From Pseudomonas proteolytica (lineage in GTDB: Bacteria; Pseudomonadota; Gammaproteobacteria; Pseudomonadales; Pseudomonadaceae): DNA of 38,500 nucleotides. Every line of letters begins with the position of its first letter. The first letter of the stretch is position 1. The stretch is taken from assembly GCF_007858275.1 (NCBI RefSeq), contig NZ_VFEV01000050.1, forward strand, positions 1-38,500. Reading direction: 5' to 3'. This document shows positions 1-7,276 of this stretch, one piece after another. Under the pieces are notes generated by a model, which saw only the letters and a list, made by a program, of their open reading frames with translations, ran no database searches and was not told where the DNA came from. Both the position numbers and the translations under genes were made by a program.

Positions 1-75
1 AGCCCCAAAACCAGCCGCTGCGGTGTATCTGGTACAACGCATTCGGCTTATTGGGGCTGCTTCGCAGCCCAGCGC

Positions 76-183
76 GGGGCAAGCCCGCTCGCCACAACTG
101 CGCTATCTGCCTGGATTTAGGCGTTGCGGCAAAGTTGTGTAGATACCTATGCGCATCGCACGCAAGCCAGCTCCCACATTTGT
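76..183. repeat. Two degenerate REP-like half elements
   Basis: Two sequences resemble the right half of the REP elements found elsewhere in this window. One lies at about 76-98 (core GCAAGCCCGCTC) and one at about 161-183 (core AGCTCCCACA). Both have the same orientation and neither has an intact partner. The rest of 1-270 shows no coding potential and is probably the 3' flank of a gene outside the window, ntrC by Pseudomonas synteny (inference). Confidence 0.45.
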
Positions 184-270
184 TTGGTGTGCACCGCTTC
201 AACGCACCATGAACCGCTATCGCGCACGAACTCCAGGCCGCTTTCAAAAAACTCTGAACCCTGAAAACGC

Positions 271-295
271 CAAAGCCCCGTAATCCGGGGCTTTG
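271..295. terminator. Strong stem-loop, probable terminator of the gene upstream of the window
   Basis: A perfect 10-bp stem (271-280 with 286-295, arm CAAAGCCCCG) encloses a 5-nt loop. It is followed on the plus strand by CGCTTTATAAAAG, so the T-tract is weak. It lies just before the sigma-54 promoter and would insulate the small RNA from upstream transcription. Confidence 0.6.
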
Positions 296-334
296 CGCTT
301 TATAAAAGAATTTTCCTAGACAAATTCACCATTC

Positions 335-350
335 TGGCACGCCCCCTGCA
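335..350 (+). promoter_or_regulatory. Sigma-54 (RpoN) -24/-12 promoter
   Basis: TGGCACGCCCCCTGCA fits the RpoN consensus TGGCACG-N4-TTGCA. GG (336-337) and GC (348-349) are separated by exactly 10 nt. A start near 361 is expected. GCACC half-sites at about 190-210 could be part of NtrC enhancer sites, but that is weak. No open reading frame begins downstream on the plus strand, so the product is probably the small RNA at 361-476. Confidence 0.75.
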
Positions 351-360
351 ATACCTCTGG

Positions 361-476
361 TACTACCCAGTTTCGGGGACCTTGGTACAGGCAGGCCGAG
401 AATCCCCTCTTTAATTCGAGCTTCAAACCGTTTTGGGAGCCCTGGTACAGGCAGGCCGGGAACTCCCTCTTTTATT
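361..476 (+). ncRNA. nrsZ: NrsZ (P11)-like nitrogen-regulated small RNA with two repeated hairpins
   Basis: Two copies of one hairpin module sit exactly 60 nt apart (375-407 and 435-467). Each has a 5-bp outer stem, an unpaired C opposite AA, a 5-bp inner stem with a U-G wobble, and an identical 10-nt loop, TACAGGCAGG. Three stem pairs differ between copies and all are compensated, which is strong evidence for RNA structure. Each module is followed by TCTTTAATT or TCTTTTATT, so the second could act as the terminator. A sigma-54 promoter lies about 12 nt before the predicted start. In P. aeruginosa, NrsZ is an NtrB/NtrC- and RpoN-dependent small RNA encoded beside ntrC near this locus, and it promotes rhamnolipid synthesis and swarming. 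The name is inferred from position, promoter and structure. The exact 5' and 3' ends and targets here are unknown. Confidence 0.72.
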
Positions 477-912
477 GCTCCAGGAGATGGATCTCCAGTC
501 GCCAGCGGTCATCGACCGCCTTGCCCGACCATTCCCCGCGCAGCGGCCGTGCCGCCACCAGGTTCAACAGCAAGCCGCCATCGGTCTTGCGCACCCGCCA
601 GTTCACATCCTTGTCATTGACCTTCAATTGCCCCGCCTGCGCATGGCCCTGGGCGTCGAACAGCAGCGCCACGGTGCCGTCGATATGCTCGCCGTGCAAC
701 TTCGGTTCGTGGTTGAACCACACCACCAGCCCATCGGTGGCGGGCTCGACCTGCAGCAAGGCCGTCGGGTCCGGAGTGGTCAGGCGACCGATCATCAAGC
801 CCACCATCAGACCGACAATCGCCAGCGAACCCAGGACTCTGGGCAATAGCTGCGGCCTGGGGTCGTCTTCAGGGGTAGAATGCGCTGCATCTTTATCTTC
901 GGAGCCGTGCAT
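472..912 (-). CDS. Small single-pass membrane protein of unknown function
   Basis: This 146-aa protein has an acidic, charged N-terminal tail (residues 1-20), one hydrophobic segment at about 26-44 rich in L, I, V, G and M, and a roughly 100-residue C-terminal domain. That layout suggests a cytoplasmic tail and a periplasmic domain. I do not recognise a named family; an equivalent gene is usual beside trmL in Pseudomonas. The start is supported by AAGGATG about 11 nt upstream. Its ATG shares CATG (910-913) with the divergent trmL start, so each ribosome site lies inside the other gene. Its stop codon lies opposite the 3' end of the NrsZ-like RNA, so the two transcripts could overlap by a few bases. 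Confidence 0.75.
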   Translation of the reverse strand: MHGSEDKDAAHSTPEDDPRPQLLPRVLGSLAIVGLMVGLMIGRLTTPDPTALLQVEPATDGLVVWFNHEPKLHGEHIDGTVALLFDAQGHAQAGQLKVNDKDVNWRVRKTDGGLLLNLVAARPLRGEWSGKAVDDRWRLEIHLLEQ

Positions 913-1366
913 GTTTCACGTCATCCTTTTTCAACCAGAAATTCCGCCGAACACCGGCAACGTTATCAGGCTGTGCGCCAACAGTGGCTGCCACCTGCAT
1001 TTGATCGAGCCGCTAGGCTTCGAGATGGACGACAAGCGCCTGCGTCGCGCCGGCCTGGACTATCACGAATACGCCACCCTGCAGCGTCACGCCGACCTCG
1101 CCAGTTGCCTGGAAAGCCTGGGCCATCCACGGCTGTTTGCGTTCACCACCAAAGGTTCGCGGCCGTTTCATGATGCCAGCTTTGCCGAGGGTGATGCCTT
1201 CCTGTTCGGCCCGGAAAGCCGTGGCCTGCCGGCAGACGTACTCGACGCCCTGCCCGATGGCCAGCGCTTGCGTTTGCCGATGCGTGAAGGCTGCCGCAGC
1301 CTGAACCTGTCCAACACCGTGGCCGTCGCCGTCTACGAAGGCTGGCGCCAGCTCGGTTTCAAGTAA
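911..1366 (+). CDS. trmL: tRNA (cytidine/uridine-34-2'-O)-methyltransferase TrmL
   Basis: TrmL is a SPOUT-class enzyme that uses S-adenosylmethionine to methylate the 2'-O of the wobble nucleotide of tRNA-Leu isoacceptors. The 151-aa product begins MFHVILFQPEIPPNTGN, the family start, and has the knot motifs GPESRGLP (about residues 98-105) and a C-terminal SLNLSNTVAVAVYE segment. The length equals that of E. coli TrmL (YibK). The reading frame is open much further upstream, but the start at 911 has CGGAG 6-7 nt before it and matches the family N-terminus. The gene is head-to-head with the small membrane-protein gene, with overlapping start codons, and is followed by a REPIN and a bidirectional terminator shared with secB. 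Confidence 0.95.
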   Translation: MFHVILFQPEIPPNTGNVIRLCANSGCHLHLIEPLGFEMDDKRLRRAGLDYHEYATLQRHADLASCLESLGHPRLFAFTTKGSRPFHDASFAEGDAFLFGPESRGLPADVLDALPDGQRLRLPMREGCRSLNLSNTVAVAVYEGWRQLGFK

Positions 1367-1378
1367 ACCCCTTTTCCC

Positions 1379-1457
1379 TGTAGGAGCGAGCTTGCTCGCG
1401 AAAACCAACAGGCGACGTGGGCTACCTGATAGCGCCGCGAGCAAGCTCGCTCCTACA
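1379..1457. repeat. REPIN: inverted pair of REP sequences
   Basis: A 22-nt arm at 1379-1400 (TGTAGGAGCGAGCTTGCTCG start) is perfectly inverted at 1436-1457. Each arm contains its own small palindrome, GCGAGCTTGCTCGC, and the spacer is about 35 nt. It lies in the trmL/secB convergent intergenic region and is of the same type as the array at 24.7-25.1 kb. Confidence 0.92.
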
Positions 1458-1475
1458 GGCGTTAGCCGTGCATAA

Positions 1476-1501
1476 AAAAAGCGCCAGTGATGGCGCTTTT
1501 T
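1476..1501. terminator. Bidirectional rho-independent terminator between trmL and secB
   Basis: The stem GCGCCA (1481-1486) pairs with TGGCGC (1491-1496) around loop GTGA. It is flanked by at least five A on the left and five T on the right, so it can end transcription from both the trmL and secB sides. Confidence 0.9.
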
Positions 1502-1514
1502 ATGCGTCGTCGAC

Positions 1515-2000
1515 TTACTGAACCGTCGGCGCGCCTTCCTGTTGCATGCGCTGCAGCTCTTGCGCATACAGGGCATCGAAGTTCACCGGGGCCAGCATCA
1601 GCGCCGGGAACGAGCCACGGGTGACCAGGCTGTCCAGGGTCTCGCGGGCATACGGGAACAGGATGTTCGGGCAGAACGCGCCCAGGGTGTGGCTCATGGA
1701 CGCATCGTCCAGGCCCTGGATCAGGAAGATACCGGCCTGTTGCACTTCAGCGATGAAGGCCACTTCTTCACCGTTCTTCACGGTGACCGACAGGGTCAGC
1801 ACGACTTCGTGGAAGTCGCCTTCCAGTTGCTTTTGACGGGTGTTCAGGTCCAGGCCGACGCTTGGAGTCCACTCCTGGCGGAAGATCGCCGGGCTTTTAG
1901 GGGCCTCGAACGACAAGTCACGCACGTAGATGCGCTGCAGGGAAAACTGTGGGCCTTGAGCCTCTTCTGCTGCCGCTTCGGTGTTCGGTTGGTCAGTCAT
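1515..2000 (-). CDS. secB: Protein-export chaperone SecB
   Basis: SecB is a cytosolic homotetramer that keeps preproteins unfolded and delivers them to SecA. The 161-aa product has the family core: FSLQRIYVRDLSFEAP near residue 19, VVLTLSVTVKN, and CPNILFPYARETLDSLVTRGSFP in the C-terminal half. The C-terminus (LQRMQQEGAPTVQ) is typical of gammaproteobacterial SecB. It is the last gene of yibN-grxC-secB, 44 nt after grxC, the same order as in E. coli. The downstream terminator at 1476-1501 closes the operon. Confidence 0.97.
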   Translation of the reverse strand: MTDQPNTEAAAEEAQGPQFSLQRIYVRDLSFEAPKSPAIFRQEWTPSVGLDLNTRQKQLEGDFHEVVLTLSVTVKNGEEVAFIAEVQQAGIFLIQGLDDASMSHTLGAFCPNILFPYARETLDSLVTRGSFPALMLAPVNFDALYAQELQRMQQEGAPTVQ

Positions 2001-2044
2001 CTCGCAGATCCTTCTTGATCTTGGGGTCTTTTAGGGTTTTGGAG

Positions 2045-2299
2045 TCAGACGTGAAGCAGCGCATCCAGTTTACCGGCGCGCTCCAGGGCGAACAGGTCGT
2101 CACATCCACCGATATGCTGGGTACCGATCCAGATTTGCGGCACAGAGTTGCGCCCCGCCTTCTGGGCCATCTCGGCACGTACCTGGGGCTTGCCATCGAC
2201 CTTGATCTCGTCGAAGGCAACCTTTTTGCTCTGGAGCAAATGCTTGGCTCGCGTGCAATAGGGGCAATAATCGCTGGAATAAACGACAACCTGGCTCAT
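2045..2299 (-). CDS. grxC: Glutaredoxin 3
   Basis: This 84-aa dithiol glutaredoxin reduces disulfides and glutathione mixed disulfides using GSH. The active site CPYC lies at residues 12-15. The cis-proline loop NSVPQIWIG and the GSH-binding GGCDD are present. The length equals that of E. coli GrxC. The ATG is 1 nt past the stop codon of the rhodanese-like gene, which implies translational coupling, and secB follows. Confidence 0.96.
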   Translation of the reverse strand: MSQVVVYSSDYCPYCTRAKHLLQSKKVAFDEIKVDGKPQVRAEMAQKAGRNSVPQIWIGTQHIGGCDDLFALERAGKLDALLHV

Positions 2300-2300
2300 A

Positions 2301-2714
2301 TCACTTCACCAACGGCAGGTTATCGGCGCGCCAGCTGGAGATACCACCCGACAGCTTGGCGGCGGTGAAACCGCTCTTCATCATTTCGCGGGCATGGCCA
2401 CCGGAGTGCTGACCCTGGGCGTCGACCAGGATAATGGTCTTGGCCTTGTGCTTTTCCAGTTCGGCGATGCGGGCGATCAGCTTGTCCTGGGGAATATTCA
2501 GCGCGCCAACGATATGGCCGGCGGCAAAGTCCTTGGCCGGACGGATGTCGACGACAACGGCCTGGTCCTTGTTGACCAGCGCGGTCAGCTCGGCGGTGCT
2601 GAGGCTACGGCCGCCACGGCTCACTTCATGAGCAATCAGCAGCGCCAGCAGTACGACGAAGGCACCGACCAGCAGATAGTGAGAGGTAGCAAATGCAATC
2701 AGGTGATCAACCAT
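2301..2714 (-). CDS. yibN: YibN-type membrane-anchored rhodanese-homology protein, no catalytic cysteine
   Basis: The protein of 137 aa has an N-terminal membrane anchor (about residues 12-30) followed by one rhodanese domain (AVVVDIRPAKDFAAGHIVGALNIP, then a degenerate active-site loop). Classical rhodaneses have cysteine at the loop start; here the loop reads VDAQGQHSG and the whole protein lacks cysteine, so sulfur transfer is not expected. E. coli YibN, as I recall it, also has an aspartate at this point. It is therefore probably a structural or regulatory membrane factor. I chose ATG at 2712-2714; a TTG one codon upstream is possible. No clear Shine-Dalgarno precedes it. It is first in the grxC-secB operon and divergent from gpmI. 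Confidence 0.85.
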   Translation of the reverse strand: MVDHLIAFATSHYLLVGAFVVLLALLIAHEVSRGGRSLSTAELTALVNKDQAVVVDIRPAKDFAAGHIVGALNIPQDKLIARIAELEKHKAKTIILVDAQGQHSGGHAREMMKSGFTAAKLSGGISSWRADNLPLVK

Positions 2715-2746
2715 CAAGGAGGTTCCAGGGCGTTAAAATGGCGGTA

Positions 2747-2752
2747 AGTATA
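2747..2752 (-). promoter_or_regulatory. Possible -10 element for the yibN-grxC-secB operon
   Basis: On the minus strand TATACT is preceded, 16 nt upstream, by TTGGCC as a weak -35. It lies about 33 nt before the yibN ATG. The assignment is by pattern only. Confidence 0.4.
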
Positions 2753-2865
2753 CACAGCCGCCATGGGGGGCCAACCCCCGTAAAGCGGTGACGGCATCGG
2801 AACTTCGCTTTAAACTGCCACTCCCTTTTCAATCGCCTTCCTTTAATACCGCCGCGAGAGGATCT

Positions 2866-4392
2866 ATGACTACCACGCCTAAACCTTTGGTCCTGATGAT
2901 TCTCGATGGCTTCGGTCACAGTGAAAACCACCACGACAACGCCGTATTCGCGGCGAACAAGCCCGTGCTGGACCGCCTCTGCGCCAGCGTACCCAATGGC
3001 CTGATCTCCGGATCGGGCATGGACGTCGGCCTGCCGGACGGCCAGATGGGCAACTCTGAAGTCGGCCATATGAACCTTGGCGCCGGACGAGTGGTATATC
3101 AGGACTTCACTCGCGTGACCAAAGCCATCCGCGATGGCGAGTTCTTCGAGAACCCGACCATCTGCGCCGCGGTGGATAAAGCCGTCGCCGCCGGCAAAGC
3201 CGTGCATTTCATGGGCCTGCTGTCTGACGGTGGCGTGCACAGCCACCAGGACCACCTGGTGGCCATGGCCGAACTGGCCTACAAGCGTGGCGCCGAGAAG
3301 ATCTACCTGCACGCCTTCCTCGATGGCCGCGACACCCCGCCCAAAAGCGCGCAATCGTCCATCGAGCTGCTGGACGCCGCCTTCGCCGCCCTCGGCAAGG
3401 GCCGCATCGCCAGCCTGGTCGGCCGCTATTTCGCCATGGACCGCGACAACCGCTGGGATCGCGTGTCCCAGGCCTACAACCTGATCGTCGACGGCAACGC
3501 CCAATTCAACGCGGCTACCGCCCAGCAAGGCCTGGAAGCGGCCTACGCTCGCGGCGAGAGCGATGAGTTCGTCAAGGCCACCACCATTGGCGAGCCTGTG
3601 AAGGTCGAAGATGGCGACGCCGTGGTGTTCATGAACTTCCGCGCCGACCGTGCCCGCGAACTGAGCCATGTGTTCGTCGATGACGGTTTCAAAGACTTCG
3701 AGCGGGCGCGCCAGCCGAAAGTCGAGTTCGTGATGCTGACCCAATACGCCGCCAACATCCCGGCCCCGTCAGCTTTCGCGCCGGGCAGCCTGGAAAACGT
3801 GCTGGGTGATTACCTCGCCAAAAACGGCAAGACCCAACTGCGCATTGCCGAAACCGAGAAATACGCTCACGTCACCTTCTTCTTCTCCGGCGGTCGCGAA
3901 GAACCGTTCCCCGGCGAAGAGCGCATCCTGATCCCGTCGCCCAAAGTCGCCACCTACGACCTGCAGCCCGAGATGAGCGCGCCGGAAGTCACCGACAAGA
4001 TCGTCGACGCCATCGAACACCAGCGCTATGACGTGATCGTGGTCAACTACGCCAACGGCGACATGGTCGGCCACAGCGGCAACCTGCAAGCGGCGGTCAA
4101 GGCCGTGGAATGCCTGGACTTGTGCGTGGGCCGTATCGTCGACGCCCTGGAGAAGGTCGGCGGCGAAGCGCTGATCACCGCCGACCATGGCAACTGCGAG
4201 CAGATGTCCGACGAATCCACCGGCCAGGCCCATACCGCCCACACCACCGAGCCGGTGCCGTTCATTTATGTCGGCAAGCGCGGCTTCAAGGTGCGCGAAG
4301 GTGGCGTGCTGGCAGACGTGGCGCCGACCATGCTCATGCTGATGGGGCTCGAGAAGCCTGTCGAAATGACCGGTACGTCGATCCTGGTCTAA
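2866..4392 (+). CDS. gpmI: 2,3-bisphosphoglycerate-independent phosphoglycerate mutase
   Basis: This enzyme interconverts 3- and 2-phosphoglycerate in glycolysis and gluconeogenesis using two Mn2+ ions and a phosphoserine intermediate. The product is 508 aa. The N-terminal metal site LMILDGFG gives Asp14; the catalytic serine lies in GQMGNSEVGH (Ser64); the C-terminal metal motif is ADHGNCEQM. The frame is open from 2788, but ATG at 2866 (MTTTPKPLVL) has GAGAGG just upstream and fits the family N-terminus. The gene is divergent from yibN and precedes envC, as in E. coli, with a REPIN between them. Confidence 0.97.
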   Translation: MTTTPKPLVLMILDGFGHSENHHDNAVFAANKPVLDRLCASVPNGLISGSGMDVGLPDGQMGNSEVGHMNLGAGRVVYQDFTRVTKAIRDGEFFENPTICAAVDKAVAAGKAVHFMGLLSDGGVHSHQDHLVAMAELAYKRGAEKIYLHAFLDGRDTPPKSAQSSIELLDAAFAALGKGRIASLVGRYFAMDRDNRWDRVSQAYNLIVDGNAQFNAATAQQGLEAAYARGESDEFVKATTIGEPVKVEDGDAVVFMNFRADRARELSHVFVDDGFKDFERARQPKVEFVMLTQYAANIPAPSAFAPGSLENVLGDYLAKNGKTQLRIAETEKYAHVTFFFSGGREEPFPGEERILIPSPKVATYDLQPEMSAPEVTDKIVDAIEHQRYDVIVVNYANGDMVGHSGNLQAAVKAVECLDLCVGRIVDALEKVGGEALITADHGNCEQMSDESTGQAHTAHTTEPVPFIYVGKRGFKVREGGVLADVAPTMLMLMGLEKPVEMTGTSILV

Positions 4393-4414
4393 TTTTCAAA
4401 CCCACCACCAAACA

Positions 4415-4505
4415 ATGTGGGAGCGGGCTTGCCCGCGATAGCGGCGGATCAGTCGACATTTCCATGGCTGACACAACGCAATCGCGGGCAAGCCCGCTCC
4501 CACAT
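4415..4505. repeat. REPIN between gpmI and envC
   Basis: The 25-nt arm 4415-4439 (ATGTGGGAGCGGGCTTGCCC start) is perfectly inverted at 4481-4505, with a 41-nt spacer. This is the GGGAGCGGGCTTGC subtype, distinct from the GTAGGAGCGAGC subtype at 1379 and 24.7 kb. Confidence 0.92.
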
Positions 4506-4650
4506 GGGTAGGTGGCGTTTTTGAAGATGGCTTTTAGCCACACCCGCGCCACTGGGCGCCTAACTTGCCCGCCAGCCCGAATTGGACGTTTTTTTTGCCG
4601 CGTGGGCCGGGCATACTAGGCCGTCCCTTTCCCTGGTGTCGCCCGCCTCT

Positions 4651-5937
4651 ATGCTTCGCGCCTTGATTACCCTCGCTCTTGTCTGCGTGCTCCAACCGGC
4701 TATGGCCGACGAGCGTGCGCAAACCCAACAACAGTTGGACGCTACGCGTCAGGACATTACCGAGCTGAAGAAACTGCTCGGCAAGCTCCAGGAAGAAAAA
4801 TCCGGGGTGCAGAAAGACCTGCGCGGCACGGAAACCGAAATGGGCAAGCTGGAGAAGCAGGTCCAGGAGCTGCAAAAAGAACTAAAGAAGAGCGAGTCGG
4901 AACTGGAGCGGCTCGACGGTGAGAAAAAAAAACTCCAGAGCGCGCGCGTTGAACAGCAACGCCTGATCGCAATCCAGGCCCGTGCCGCCTACCAGAACGG
5001 CCGCCAGGAATACCTCAAGCTGCTGCTCAACCAGCAGAACCCGGAAAAATTCGCCCGCACCCTCACCTACTACGACTACCTGAGCACCGCGCGCCTGGAG
5101 CAACTCAAGAGCTTCAACGAGACCCTGCGCCAATTGGCCAATGTCGAGCAGGAAATCGCCGACCAACAAAGCCAACTTCTGGCCCAGAAAAGCAGCCTCG
5201 ACAGCCAGCGCGACGAGCTGGACAAGGTGCGCAAAGAACGCCAGCAGGCCCTCGCCAAGCTCAACAGCGACGTAAAAGCCCGGGATGCCAAGCTGCAGGC
5301 GCGTCAGCAAGACCAGGCCGACCTGGCCAAAGTACTGAAAACCATCGAGGAAACCCTGGCTCGCCAGGCCCGCGAGGCCGAAGAAGCGCGACAAAAAGCG
5401 CTGATCGCCCAGCAGGAAGCAGAAAAAAAGCGCCAGCGTGACGCCGCGGCGCTCGCCACCGACGCCCCGCGCAAACCGGCGCGTGCAGCGCCTGGCCCAC
5501 TGGTTTCCAGCGCCGGCGAATCGTTTGGCGGGCCTTTTGCTACTGCCCGAGGCAAACTTCCATGGCCAGTTGATGGTCGACTACTGGCACGCTTTGGTGA
5601 AACCCGTGGCGATGACACCCGCACCAAGTGGGACGGCGTGATGATCAGCGCCTCTGCGGGCAGCCAGGTACACGCCGTCCACGGTGGGCGCGTGGTGTTC
5701 GCCGATTGGCTGCGCGGCGCTGGTTTGCTGGTGATTCTTGACCACGGCAATGGCTATTTGAGCTTATATGGCCACAATCAAACGTTGCTCAAGGCCGCAG
5801 GTGATGTTGTAAAAGCCGGTGAATCCATCTCCACTGTCGGTAACAGTGGCGGCCAGGACACCCCGGCGCTGTACTTCGCTATTCGTCAGCAGGGCCGCCC
5901 AAGCGACCCTGCACAATGGTGTCGCGCCCAAGGATAG
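4651..5937 (+). CDS. envC: Murein hydrolase activator EnvC
   Basis: EnvC is a periplasmic protein that activates amidases (AmiB type) to split septal peptidoglycan. The 428-aa product has a signal peptide (MLRALITLALVCVLQPAMA), long coiled coils at roughly residues 25-120 and 150-260, a low-complexity linker and a C-terminal LytM/M23 domain (about 305-428). The LytM metal ligands are degenerate: the first histidine motif reads TKWDGV and the terminal HxH is replaced by LYFAI. This is the hallmark of an activator rather than an active endopeptidase. The frame is open to 4582, but ATG 4651 starts the signal peptide. The ribosome site is weak. ctpA follows after 30 nt. Confidence 0.92.
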   Translation: MLRALITLALVCVLQPAMADERAQTQQQLDATRQDITELKKLLGKLQEEKSGVQKDLRGTETEMGKLEKQVQELQKELKKSESELERLDGEKKKLQSARVEQQRLIAIQARAAYQNGRQEYLKLLLNQQNPEKFARTLTYYDYLSTARLEQLKSFNETLRQLANVEQEIADQQSQLLAQKSSLDSQRDELDKVRKERQQALAKLNSDVKARDAKLQARQQDQADLAKVLKTIEETLARQAREAEEARQKALIAQQEAEKKRQRDAAALATDAPRKPARAAPGPLVSSAGESFGGPFATARGKLPWPVDGRLLARFGETRGDDTRTKWDGVMISASAGSQVHAVHGGRVVFADWLRGAGLLVILDHGNGYLSLYGHNQTLLKAAGDVVKAGESISTVGNSGGQDTPALYFAIRQQGRPSDPAQWCRAQG

Positions 5938-5967
5938 GGCCGCATCTACATTAGGAGTTCGTTCGAC

Positions 5968-7275
5968 ATGCTGCATTTGTCCCGCCTCACTTCGCTGGCC
6001 CTGACGATCGCCCTGGTGATCGGCGCGCCTATGGCATTCGCCGACCAGACCGCCCCGTCAGCCACGGCCGCGACCACCAAGGCGCCGCTGCCGCTGGACG
6101 AATTGCGCACCTTTGCCGAGGTCATGGACCGGATCAAGGCAGCCTATGTCGAACCCGTGGACGACAAGACCCTGCTGGAAAACGCCATCAAAGGCATGCT
6201 CAGCAACCTCGACCCGCACTCTGCCTACCTGGGCCCGGAAGATTTCGCCGAGCTGCAGGAAAGCACCAGCGGCGAATTCGGCGGCCTCGGCATAGAAGTG
6301 GGCGCCGAAGACGGCATCATCAAGGTGGTGTCGCCCATCGACGATACCCCGGCGTCCAAGGCCGGCATCCAGGCTGGCGACCTGATCGTCAAGATCAACG
6401 GCCAGCCGACCCGCGGCCAGACCATGACCGAAGCCGTCGACAAGATGCGCGGCAAGGTCGGTCAGAAAATCACCCTGACCCTGGTGCGCGACGGTGGCAA
6501 CCCGTTTGACGTGACCCTGACCCGCGCCACCATCGTGGTCAAGAGCGTGAAGAGCCAGTTGCTGGAGTCGGGCTACGGCTACATCCGCATCACCCAATTC
6601 CAGGTCAAGACCGGCGACGAAGTGGCCAAGGCCCTGGCCAAGCTGCGCAAGGACAACGGCAAGAAGCTCAACGGCATCGTCCTCGACCTGCGCAACAACC
6701 CCGGCGGCGTGCTGCAATCGGCGGTGGAAGTGGTCGACCATTTCATCACCAAGGGCCTGATCGTCTACACCAAGGGCCGCATCGCCAACTCCGAACTGCG
6801 CTTCTCGGCCACCGGCAAGGACCTCAGCGAAAACGTCCCGCTGGCGGTGCTGATCAACGGCGGCAGCGCCTCGGCCTCGGAAATCGTCGCCGGCGCCCTG
6901 CAAGACCAGAAACGCGGGGTGCTGATGGGCACCACCAGCTTTGGCAAGGGTTCGGTGCAAACCGTGCTGCCGCTGAACAACGAGCGTGCGCTGAAGATCA
7001 CCACGGCGTTGTACTACACGCCTAATGGTCGCTCGATCCAGGCCCAGGGCATCGTGCCGGATATCGAGGTTCGCCGGGCCAAGATCACCAACGAGAGCGA
7101 AAACGAGTACTTCAAGGAAGCTGACCTGCAAGGTCACCTGGGCAATGGCAATGGCGGTGCCGACCAGCCAACCGGCAGCGGCACGAAAGCCAAGCCGATG
7201 CCACAGGACGATGATTACCAACTGGCCCAGGCGTTGAGCCTACTCAAGGGCCTGAGCATTACGCGCAGCCGTTGA
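5968..7275 (+). CDS. ctpA: Carboxy-terminal processing protease CtpA (S41 family)
   Basis: This is a periplasmic serine protease of 435 aa. It has a signal peptide to about residue 25, a PDZ domain at about 100-180, and the S41 core. The catalytic Ser302 lies in GSASASEI and Lys327 in SFGKGSVQ. In P. aeruginosa, CtpA works with the lipoprotein LbcA to degrade peptidoglycan cross-link hydrolases, and Ser302 is its catalytic residue; I infer the same role here. TAGGAG lies about 12 nt before the ATG. It is between envC and the YibQ-type gene in one operon, all three acting on the envelope. Confidence 0.95.
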   Translation: MLHLSRLTSLALTIALVIGAPMAFADQTAPSATAATTKAPLPLDELRTFAEVMDRIKAAYVEPVDDKTLLENAIKGMLSNLDPHSAYLGPEDFAELQESTSGEFGGLGIEVGAEDGIIKVVSPIDDTPASKAGIQAGDLIVKINGQPTRGQTMTEAVDKMRGKVGQKITLTLVRDGGNPFDVTLTRATIVVKSVKSQLLESGYGYIRITQFQVKTGDEVAKALAKLRKDNGKKLNGIVLDLRNNPGGVLQSAVEVVDHFITKGLIVYTKGRIANSELRFSATGKDLSENVPLAVLINGGSASASEIVAGALQDQKRGVLMGTTSFGKGSVQTVLPLNNERALKITTALYYTPNGRSIQAQGIVPDIEVRRAKITNESENEYFKEADLQGHLGNGNGGADQPTGSGTKAKPMPQDDDYQLAQALSLLKGLSITRSR

Positions 7276-7276
7276 T

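Noticed and set aside
521..910. Upstream extension of the trmL frame
   Set aside because: The extension runs antisense to another gene, and the family N-terminus and ribosome site fix the start at 911.
2717..2790. AAGGAGG on the plus strand followed by a 17-codon open frame before gpmI
   Set aside because: The spacing to its ATG is about 13 nt, the peptide has no features, and no promoter fits; gpmI has its own ribosome site at 2866.
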